Source: Bacteroidota bacterium (lineage in GTDB: Bacteria; Bacteroidota; Bacteroidia; Bacteroidales; Prolixibacteraceae). From it: 7,094 bases of DNA. Numbering within the stretch: position 1 is the first letter of the stretch; each line of letters begins with the position of its first letter. The stretch is taken from NCBI GenBank assembly GCA_023488865.1, contig JAMDDG010000419.1:1-7094 (forward strand), read 5' to 3'. The translations under genes were made by a program, and so were the position numbers. Below are positions 1 to 5,055 of the stretch, piece after piece. Under the pieces are notes generated by a model. It searched no databases and had not been told where the DNA came from. It saw nothing but the letters and a program-made list of their open reading frames with translations.

Positions 1-51
1 TGAATGCTCGATTTTTACACAAAGTACAAATTTATCAAACTTCCCGCATCC

Positions 52-90
52 TCTCATTTTCACATTCTCTCATTTTCACATTTTCACATC
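52..90. repeat. A/T-rich TTTTCACA module, variant copy at the end of the Smr gene
   Basis: A run of TTTTCACATT units, partly spaced by CTC, ends at the stop codon of the Smr gene (TGA on the minus strand, 91-89). It resembles the 39-bp module at 1588, 4943 and 7063 but is not identical to it. As in the other copies, it sits at the downstream end of a gene. No function can be read from it. The flanking bases 1-51 show nothing recognisable. Confidence 0.6.
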
Positions 91-1228
91 ATTTTCTCAG
101 TACAGCCAATGTCGCTCCAAACCCATACTCCCTAAAAGAGGCATCCTGGTAAGGGAAACGCGGGTATTTGCGTTGAAGCTCCCTGCGTAGTTCGTTTTTG
201 AGCACGCCATCGCCAATGCCGTGGATAAATACAATCTTTTTCACACCGGTGGAAATGGCCTTGTCCATCTCCTTTCTGAAGGTGTCGAGCTGCAGTTTGA
301 GCATATCCGCATTGGTAAGGCCGCTGAAATCGTCGAGTAACTGGTGGATATGCAGGTCAATTTCGACCAGATCGGTTTTGGGCAACTCCACAGTGACAGG
401 TTTTTTTGGCTCTTTGGTCAGGGTGATCTGTTGAAATTCCTTGTCAGACAACTTGTCCAGCTCTGCCTTGAGGGGATGGTCGGTCAGTTTGATCAGCAAC
501 GCAGGGGTGTTAAAGTAGTTGTTTTTAACAAAGGAGGAAGCTTTGAAAAATTTGACAAGGGAGATACGTATCTCTTTTTGTACCGGTTCTTCCAATTGCG
601 CAGCGCTCTTCCTGAAAAAAAGCAGCTGAAAACAGTATTCCGGCAGTTCGCCCATCCCTTTTGGCTGGATGCTTTCCAGTTCCACTTTGGTGTTGGGTTC
701 GAGCATCCCGGCATCCACGGTAGTGTATTGATCGGCCATTTTGGTGGCGAAATGGTAGATGAGCGTGTAGTTACAGTCGTTCACTAAGTAGAGAAGAATT
801 TTGCCTTCCGGCGGATTGCCCGGATTGTCGGGCAGCGCGGCGAAGATAAATTCGGGGAAGTCGTTACCTTTCTGCTGGTTGACTTCCTTGAAGCCGGTGC
901 GCTTTGTCTCGGGATAACGGTCGTTGGACGAGGGGGACGACTGGGACGAAGGGGAAGAAGGGGACGACTGGGACGAGGGGGAGAGGGGGGGAGGGGGAGA
1001 AGATGGGAATGCGGGATGATGAGACTGGTCACTGAGCGGAGTGGTCCCTGAGCGGAGTCGAAGGGTCGAAGGGATGATTACTAAGTTTTTGATATAGGTC
1101 GGGATTTCGAAGCCATCCTGCGTTTCGACGCTGACCATCTCTTTGGAGAGGAAGGCAGTAACACGGCCTCCGCCCACTTCGTTCATGAAACGAACCTCGT
1201 CGCCTATTTTAATATTTTGAGTAGCCAT
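89..1228 (-). CDS. DUF2027 / Smr-domain protein with repeat-encoded linker
   Basis: The product is 379 aa when started at the ATG at 1228 (MATQNIKIGDEVRF). Residues 1-52 form a small beta-rich N-terminal domain of the DUF2027 kind (GDEVRF..VGGGRVTAF). Residues 122-266 look like the middle DUF2027 region. Residues 288-379 are a Smr domain, with DLHIH at 291-295 (the family has LDLHG), IHGIGDGVLKNEL around 335-347, and a GFGATLAVL end. Smr domains are known from MutS2 and stand-alone proteins as nucleic-acid-binding or nicking modules. The role of this Bacteroidota family is unknown to me. Residues 54-101 are low-complexity Ser/Pro sequence translated from repeats. The frame stays open 59 codons upstream to an ATG at 1405, but that stretch is repeat DNA and the family N-terminus fits MATQ. 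It is probably the last gene of a unit with the VanZ-like gene, though 356 bp of repeats separate them. Confidence 0.9.
   Translation of the reverse strand: MATQNIKIGDEVRFMNEVGGGRVTAFLSKEMVSVETQDGFEIPTYIKNLVIIPSTLRLRSGTTPLSDQSHHPAFPSSPPPPLSPSSQSSPSSPSSQSSPSSNDRYPETKRTGFKEVNQQKGNDFPEFIFAALPDNPGNPPEGKILLYLVNDCNYTLIYHFATKMADQYTTVDAGMLEPNTKVELESIQPKGMGELPEYCFQLLFFRKSAAQLEEPVQKEIRISLVKFFKASSFVKNNYFNTPALLIKLTDHPLKAELDKLSDKEFQQITLTKEPKKPVTVELPKTDLVEIDLHIHQLLDDFSGLTNADMLKLQLDTFRKEMDKAISTGVKKIVFIHGIGDGVLKNELRRELQRKYPRFPYQDASFREYGFGATLAVLRK
926..1069. repeat. In-frame repeat insertion within the Smr gene
   Basis: From high to low coordinates this stretch has two overlapping copies of the CCTGAGCGGAGTCGAAGG element (about 1031-1070). 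A purine-rich stretch follows, then the 9-bp tandem in the orientation GGGGACGACTGGGACGA on the plus strand. On the coding strand it is read as STLRLRSG..TTPLS, followed by a Ser/Pro/Gln run (SSQSSPSSPSS). The same elements occur between genes at 1261-1418, so the linker is most simply explained as inserted repeat DNA. The boundaries are approximate. Confidence 0.75.
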
Positions 1229-1260
1229 GGAAAAATTGTTTGAAATGTTTAAAAATGTTC

Positions 1261-1418
1261 CGGTCCCTGAGCGAAGCCGAAGGGAAATGTTTGAAGGGTT
1301 CCGCTTCCTCCCGCGGGAAGACGTTGCGTGCAACGTCTGTACCGTTCGCACCATCCATCGTCCCCGTCGTCCCCGTCCCTCCGCCTTCCGTCCGCCCTTC
1401 GGCAAGCTCAGGGACCGA
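1261..1418. repeat. Inverted-repeat-bracketed composite element upstream of the Smr gene
   Basis: Two roughly 23-bp sequences in opposite orientation bracket this stretch. The left one (1261-1284) begins CGGTCCCTGAGC and ends GCCGAAGGG. The right one (1395-1417) begins CCCTTCGGC and ends GCTCAGGGACCG. Between them lie the palindromic module at 1303-1345 and a short run of the GTCCCCGTC 9-mer with CT-rich flank (about 1365-1392). The structure recalls a miniature inverted-repeat element, but no target-site duplication or transposase was identified. It occupies most of the 5' leader of the Smr gene. Confidence 0.6.
1303..1345. repeat. Palindromic module (CCGCGG and ACGTTGC/GCAACGT arms)
   Basis: This module has a 10-bp palindrome, TCCCGCGGGA (1309-1318). 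It is followed by AGACGTTGC (1319-1327), a GT spacer and GCAACGTCT (1330-1338), which are perfect 9-bp inverted arms. A second copy with the same flanks lies inside wbpB at about 4282-4353, where the core is expanded. Such palindromes can form hairpins in RNA or be protein-binding sites. Neither is shown here. Confidence 0.7.
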
Positions 1419-1443
1419 AATCCTGCCCGAACGTTCTAACAAC

Positions 1444-1587
1444 ATGTTAGCGCGGACGGTGGTCGTTCGGCATTCGCTTACCCGGGGTTCCGCTGCGCTC
1501 CACCCCGGGTTATTCACATTTAACCCCTCCGGGGTAGGATTTGAGCGGGTACCACATTGTGGTCGGGAAATCGTGGACTACACCTCA
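1444..1587. repeat. REP-like multi-hairpin element, copy A
   Basis: Several stem-loops follow one another. ACCCGGGG (1480-1487) pairs with CCCCGGGT (1503-1510) around a TTCCGCTGCGCTC-type loop. ACCCC (1523-1527) pairs with GGGGT (1531-1535). ACCACATTGTGGT (1551-1563) is a short palindrome. Copies B (4790), C (6491, truncated) and D (6953) share the loop or spacer text and the order. The stop codon of the VanZ-like gene (1587-1585) lies in the last bases of this copy. It may end or shape transcripts, but there is no U-tract typical of an intrinsic terminator. Confidence 0.75.
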
Positions 1588-2064
1588 GCCAATTTTCACA
1601 TTTTCACATTTCCCAATTTTCACATTCTCCATCCGTCCCTCAGTCGTCCCCGTCGTCCCCGTCGTCCCCGTCGTCCCCTCTTTCTTATACGTTAACGCGA
1701 TCCACGCATAAACGACGGCTCCCAGCAACGCGCCAATGCTGTTCGACAACTCATCCGTCCATTCAAAAGCCCGGCCTATCTTCATCTCTAATTGCGAGAG
1801 TTCCATCATGAATCCCCATGTAACAGAGAAAAGAACAAGGTAGAAAATTTTAATCCGTTTTTCTTCCGCATGGAAGGTCCAGCAGGCCAGGATGGTGAGT
1901 CCGAAGTACATGCAGGCATGCACCAGCTTGTCGAATCCGGCAAAAAGCTGCACGTCAGGAACATCGTCCGAAGGCATCAACGAGAGTCCGGCGACAATGC
2001 CTAAGTACAGCAGACTAAGCAACACCCGTAACCAACGGGGAAAGGAGAAAAGGAATTTGATCAT
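1585..2064 (-). CDS. VanZ-like integral membrane protein with repeat-encoded C-terminal tail
   Basis: The product is 159 aa. The first 129 residues match the VanZ-like family in length and layout, with about four membrane segments (roughly 10-30, 47-64, 71-88 and 107-126). Conserved polar motifs are DKLVH..MYF (45-53), the Glu/Gln pair in MMELSQ (86-91), and R98 with the following TDELSNSIGALLG (103-115). VanZ of enterococci gives low-level teicoplanin resistance, but most family members have no known function, so no resistance role is inferred. Residues 130-159 (GTT repeats, then RMENVKIGKCENVKIG) are translated from the 9-mer and A/T repeat modules. The stop is reached only in the REP element. 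The gene starts 36 bp after the transferase stop, so the two are probably co-transcribed. Confidence 0.85.
   Translation of the reverse strand: MIKFLFSFPRWLRVLLSLLYLGIVAGLSLMPSDDVPDVQLFAGFDKLVHACMYFGLTILACWTFHAEEKRIKIFYLVLFSVTWGFMMELSQLEMKIGRAFEWTDELSNSIGALLGAVVYAWIALTYKKEGTTGTTGTTGTTEGRMENVKIGKCENVKIG
1588..1626. repeat. 39-bp A/T-rich TTTTCACA module, copy A
   Basis: This stretch is identical over 39 bp to 4943-4981 and over its first 32 bp to 7063-7094, where the window ends. It begins GCCAATTTTCACATTTTCAC and contains a central TTTCCCAATTTT. It always follows the REP-like element on the plus strand. Here it is translated as part of the VanZ tail (ENVKIGKCENVKIG). Confidence 0.85.
1643..1678. 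repeat. 9-bp GC-rich tandem, four units (GTCGTCCCC)
   Basis: Four perfect copies of GTCGTCCCC lie in a row. On the minus strand they read GGGGACGAC and encode the GTTGTTGTTGTT tail of the VanZ-like protein. Other arrays of the same unit are near 1365, 4420 and 5002, and in the opposite orientation near 926 and 6395. Confidence 0.9.
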
Positions 2065-2100
2065 GGGGCGAAATTAACGATAGAAGTCGAAATGGCGCAG

Positions 2101-3294
2101 TTACCAAAAACTAATCCGCTGCAGTTGTTCTTTGATCCGCTGGAGGGGTTGAGTAGGGTTGACTGTTCGTTTCTCCTTCCCGTTAACGATATTGTGTTTT
2201 CTGAACAAGATAATTTTTTGATAGGGGTCATCATCGGTGATCAATTTTTTGGAACTCACGAGGTAAGATGGTATGAGTAAAAGGATCCCGCCGACAACAG
2301 TATTGAAAATCATTAACCTAACTATGCCCATCCATTGGAGATTTAGCACGGCAAATGTAAAAAGTGCATTGACAATGATAATCAGGTAAGTCGCCTGCCG
2401 GTGGGTCATTCCCAGCGCCAGCAACCGGTGATGGGTATGGTTTTTGTCGGCAGCAAAAGGTGATTTCCGCTGAATGATCCGGATTGCAAAGACGCGCAGG
2501 GTGTCCATCAGGGGGTATATGAAGATGCCAAATGAGACTGCCGGCGCCGAAAGAAAAGCATAAGGCACTGTGTGGTCGATATTGAATTCATTGAATTCAA
2601 TCACCAATACGGACATGACAGTTCCCAGGATCAGTGACCCGGTATCGCCCATAAATATTTTGTTTTTGGTACCATAAACATTGTAATAGTAAAATCCCAG
2701 AAGTGCGCCAACCAACGAAAAAGAGACAATGGAAAATTCAAAATGGCCGCTCAGAAAGAACCAGACCCCAAATACAGTGGCTGAGAAAATACTCAGACCG
2801 GCAGCTAATCCATCGATGCCATCAATCAGGTTAAAGGCATTGATAAATACGATCATCACAAATCCTGTTAACAAAACGCTGGGAATAAGCGGTATTTGGG
2901 TTATCCCCCAAAGACCGTGCAGACTGGTAAAGCGGAAATGGCCCAAAAAAATCAGAATTCCGGCGACAAATAGCTGAGCCATTAATTTTTTATAGGCGCT
3001 GAGGGAAACAATATCGTCTTTCAACCCGACAAAAAACATGATCAGCACAGCGGCAATAATAAAGATCAAACCAGGGAGGATGTACCCGTTACGGGTGATA
3101 GTCATTCCCAGGATAAATCCCAGAAAGATGGCGATGCCTCCCAGAGTGGGTATCTGGTGGATTGTGGCAGAACGTCCGTTGGGTTCTGAAAACAGTTTTA
3201 ACTGTCGCGACACATTGATAACTGTCGGGATTGTGCGGGCCGATATAATCAAGGCAATCAGAAAACTTGCCGCGACATAAATAAACTCTCGCAT
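2101..3294 (-). CDS. Polyprenyl-phosphate sugar-1-phosphate transferase, MraY/WecA family (GT4)
   Basis: The product is 397 aa and a polytopic membrane protein with about ten or eleven hydrophobic segments. Family motifs are in the expected order: TLGGIAIF (50-57), DD at 93-94 in GLKDDI, NAFNLIDGIDGLAAG (152-166), FMGDTGSLILG (214-224), DTLRV (264-268) and the cytoplasmic HTHHR cluster (286-290). The family transfers a sugar-1-phosphate from a UDP-sugar to undecaprenyl phosphate. The HxHHR motif and the neighbouring nucleotide-sugar genes favour a WecA/WbpL-like enzyme starting O-antigen, capsule or another lipid-linked glycan, rather than MraY of peptidoglycan synthesis. The exact sugar cannot be told. 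The last 45 or so residues are hydrophilic. The gene contains no repeat insertion, and a promoter-like box lies about 70 bp upstream. Confidence 0.93.
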   Translation of the reverse strand: MREFIYVAASFLIALIISARTIPTVINVSRQLKLFSEPNGRSATIHQIPTLGGIAIFLGFILGMTITRNGYILPGLIFIIAAVLIMFFVGLKDDIVSLSAYKKLMAQLFVAGILIFLGHFRFTSLHGLWGITQIPLIPSVLLTGFVMIVFINAFNLIDGIDGLAAGLSIFSATVFGVWFFLSGHFEFSIVSFSLVGALLGFYYYNVYGTKNKIFMGDTGSLILGTVMSVLVIEFNEFNIDHTVPYAFLSAPAVSFGIFIYPLMDTLRVFAIRIIQRKSPFAADKNHTHHRLLALGMTHRQATYLIIIVNALFTFAVLNLQWMGIVRLMIFNTVVGGILLLIPSYLVSSKKLITDDDPYQKIILFRKHNIVNGKEKRTVNPTQPLQRIKEQLQRISFW

Positions 3295-3511
3295 ACAAAA
3301 CAGGTTTTAGGTTTTTTAGTTTTCTTCATAAGAAAGATATTACACCCTTTACGCATCAACTACTTGCAAATATACTTTTTTTTGTTCAATTGACATTTAG
3401 AAAACTTTATTTTTAAAGGGGAATAGTTAATTTATCGATTTCTTCTGTCCGAAAAATAAGCACTTCTTTTCATTAGTTAGATATAACTTTTACCTGAAAG
3501 TTAAAAAAGGA
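3295..3511. other. AT-rich intergenic region without repeats
   Basis: These 217 bp separate wbpB from the transferase gene. They contain none of the interspersed repeat modules found at the other long gene boundaries. A candidate promoter for the transferase gene is at 3367-3374. A 6-bp inverted repeat (AACTTT 3485-3490, AAAGTT 3497-3502) lies just downstream of wbpB, but on the minus strand it lacks a following T-run. It probably divides two transcription units. Confidence 0.5.
3367..3374 (-). promoter_or_regulatory. Candidate Bacteroidota promoter -7 box (TATATTTG)
   Basis: The minus strand reads TATATTTG, matching the Bacteroidota primary-sigma consensus TAnnTTTG. It lies about 72 bp upstream of the transferase ATG in an AT-rich region. 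No convincing -33 TTTG was found at the usual spacing. An A-run and TTG lie closer than expected. The call rests on the -7 box and its position. Confidence 0.5.
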
Positions 3512-4642
3512 TTATTTTTCAAACGGATGTTTGCTTAATGCCAACCTGGCAAATGGATGATAATCCCCCTTTAGACCTACCGGGACCGCATGGCGGATAT
3601 TATGTACCAGCCGAATGGAAGGCATCGCTTCCAAAAGCGGGAACCCGTTCCCTTGCAGGATCTGGCGGTAACTTTCGGTGTGCAGGTCGGTGAAGCCATC
3701 GCTGAATTCAATCTCTTCGCCATCCATCTCCAACAGACGGTAGGTCCTTTTGCCGGCCACTCTTATGGCTGAGGGTAGCGTCTCTTCGTTGATGCTCAGA
3801 AAATAGCGGACCCTTGCTTTCTCAAATTGCAGAAATCCGGAGACCCGGTCGTGGGAAGCCACGTGGACGATGTTTTCTTTCACTTCGCCAAAGACCCAAC
3901 CCAGCATATCGTAAAAATGTACCCCGATGTTGGTGGCGATACCACCGCTTTTAGAAACATCCCCTTTCCAGCTGGTATAGTACCATTTCCCGCGTGAGGT
4001 GATGTAGGTAAGGTCGAGATCGTATATTTTATTCTTCGGACCCTCACTGATCCTTTTCTTCAGGGCGATAATGGAGGGGTGAAGCCTTAGCTGCAGAATG
4101 TTGAATACTTTTTTACCGGTCTCCTTTTCAATGATTGCCAGCGCCTCGATGTTCCATGGATTCAGCACGAGCGGTTTCTCGCAGATCACATCTGCCCCGA
4201 CCCTCAACCCAAAACGGATATGCGCATCATGCAGGTAATTAGGCGTACACACCGACACATAATCCACCTGTCTTCCCTCTTCCGCTTCCTCCGGCGGGAA
4301 GAAGTTGCGTGCTGAGACGTTGCGTGCTGAGACGTTGCGTGCAACGTCTGTACCTGTTGCCTCTTCAATCTCCTCGTCTCTCCGTCTCTCCTTCTCTCCG
4401 TCTCCCCCTCTCTCCGTCGTCCCAGTCATCCCCGTCGTCCCCTTCGCCCTCAGCACCTCCACGTGCCGGTCGAACCGCTCAAACTCTGTGAAGAATGAAG
4501 TTTCGGGGAAATAGCTATCCAGGATACCTACGCTGTCAAATTTATCTACGGCGGTTATCAGGCGGTTGCCCGTCTCTTTGATTGCTTTCAGATGGCGTGG
4601 GGCGATATAGCCTGCAGCGCCAATGAGGGCGAAGTTTTTCAT
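3512..4642 (-). CDS. wbpB: UDP-GlcNAcA 3-dehydrogenase (WbpB/WlbA type) with 58-residue repeat insertion
   Basis: This 376-aa Gfo/Idh/MocA oxidoreductase starts MKNFALIGAAGYIAPRH, the same start as Pseudomonas WbpB as I recall it. Other matches are VDYVSVCTPNYLHDAH (126-141), CEKPLV (154-159), FNILQLRLH (180-188), the DLTYITSRGKWY stretch (210-221), ATNIGVHFYDML (236-247) and EFSDGFTDLHTESY (312-325). The family oxidises C3 of UDP-N-acetylglucosaminuronate with NAD. In the Pseudomonas and Bordetella pathways a WbpE-type aminotransferase acts next. WbpB is about 316 aa, and the excess lies between VEVLR (61-65) and VDYVS (126-130). Those residues, about 67-124, are translated repeat DNA. They fall in the loop before a Rossmann strand, so the enzyme may still fold. 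Lys156 in the EKP motif and His242 are kept. The substrate follows from similarity and from the wbpA neighbour. Confidence 0.92.
   Translation of the reverse strand: MKNFALIGAAGYIAPRHLKAIKETGNRLITAVDKFDSVGILDSYFPETSFFTEFERFDRHVEVLRAKGTTGMTGTTERGGDGEKERRRDEEIEEATGTDVARNVSARNVSARNFFPPEEAEEGRQVDYVSVCTPNYLHDAHIRFGLRVGADVICEKPLVLNPWNIEALAIIEKETGKKVFNILQLRLHPSIIALKKRISEGPKNKIYDLDLTYITSRGKWYYTSWKGDVSKSGGIATNIGVHFYDMLGWVFGEVKENIVHVASHDRVSGFLQFEKARVRYFLSINEETLPSAIRVAGKRTYRLLEMDGEEIEFSDGFTDLHTESYRQILQGNGFPLLEAMPSIRLVHNIRHAVPVGLKGDYHPFARLALSKHPFEK
4271..4444. repeat. In-frame composite repeat insertion inside wbpB
   Basis: On the plus strand the order is a CCGCTTCCTCCGGCGGGAAG palindromic block, then a 15-bp unit three times (4301-4345, GACGTTGCGTGCTGA type). 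The arms AGACGTTGC (4330-4338) and GCAACGTCT (4341-4349) follow, then a CT-rich stretch and 9-mer units (about 4413-4442). The intergenic copy at 1303-1392 has the same modules in the same order but a single core unit. The 174-bp length, the 15-bp unit and the 9-bp unit are all multiples of three. The encoded segment includes GTTGMTGTT and ARNVSARNVSARN. The boundaries are approximate. Confidence 0.85.
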
Positions 4643-4789
4643 GGTGTGAATTTCACTAATTTAAATGAAACGAAGTTCAGCGAAGCTAATTTTCATGAAC
4701 AATGGGGGTGGAAAATTCAAGGATTTCCCCAGCGATCTCATCTTCCAATATTTCCACCTTCCGTCCGAAACGACCTGATGTCTCCTTTC
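4643..4789. other. Leader region of wbpB
   Basis: This stretch lies between the wbpB start and REP copy B. It holds an 11-bp near-palindrome, GTGAATTTCAC, just upstream of the start codon. It also has an 8-bp inverted repeat (GGTGGAAA 4707-4714, TTTCCACC 4751-4758) with a 36-base loop. No TAnnTTTG box was found, which suits co-transcription from wbpA. No function is assigned. Confidence 0.3.
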
Positions 4790-4942
4790 AAAATGCTACC
4801 GCGGACGGCGGTCTTTTTGCATCCCTTTACCCGGGGTAACGCTCCTTCGTCGCTTAACCCCGGGCTATTCACATTTAACCCCTTCGGGGTATAACTTGAG
4901 AAGTATCCATTTGGTGGTCATGAAATTTAGGATTGTGCAACT
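4790..4942. repeat. REP-like multi-hairpin element, copy B
   Basis: ACCGC (4798-4802) can pair with GCGGT (4808-4812). CCCGGGGT (4830-4837) pairs with ACCCCGGG (4857-4864). ACCCC (4878-4882) pairs with GGGGT (4886-4890) around TTC. The spacer CTATTCACATTTAA is shared with copy A almost exactly. The loop and the tail after the third stem have diverged from copies A and D while the stems are kept, which hints at selection on structure. It lies between wbpA and wbpB. Confidence 0.75.
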
Positions 4943-4981
4943 GCCAATTTTCACATTTTCACATTTCCCAATTTTCACATT
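4943..4981. repeat. 39-bp A/T-rich TTTTCACA module, copy B
   Basis: This is an exact 39-bp match to 1588-1626. It follows REP copy B and precedes the 9-mer array, the same order as in the VanZ/Smr gap. Confidence 0.85.
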
Positions 4982-5001
4982 ATCCTTCCGTCTCTCCCTC
5001 C

Positions 5002-5055
5002 TTCGTCCCCGTCGTCCCCGTCGTCCCCGTCGTCCCCGTCGTCTCTCCTTCGTCC
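5002..5055. repeat. 9-bp GC-rich tandem abutting the wbpA stop
   Basis: One TTCGTCCCC unit and three perfect GTCGTCCCC units (5011-5037) are followed by a decayed unit, GTCGTCTCT, and then CCTTCGTCC. The array runs up to the wbpA stop codon (TAG, 5058-5056). Here the repeat stays outside the reading frame, unlike in the VanZ-like gene. Confidence 0.85.

Noticed and set aside
1444..1587. Insertion sequence remnant with transposase
   Set aside because: No transposase coding sequence or terminal inverted repeats were seen. The element is short, structured and non-coding, so a REP-like description fits better.
1643..1678. CRISPR-like array
   Set aside because: The repeats are 9 bp and contiguous, with no unique spacers and no cas genes nearby.
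1240..1695. Plus-strand open frame of 151 codons across the Smr/VanZ gap
   Set aside because: It consists of repeat modules (Arg/Pro and Val/Pro runs from the stop-free 9-mer), has no recognisable domain, and overlaps the VanZ gene antisense.
1585..2064. Glycopeptide resistance gene
   Set aside because: Only the VanZ-like family fold is supported. No other van genes are present, and most family members have no resistance role.
3485..3502. Intrinsic terminator for wbpB
   Set aside because: The stem is only 6 bp of A/T-rich pairs and no T-run follows on the minus strand.
4707..4758. Riboswitch or attenuator upstream of wbpB
   Set aside because: There is a single 8-bp inverted repeat with a long loop and no recognisable riboswitch core. 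It is recorded only as part of the leader.
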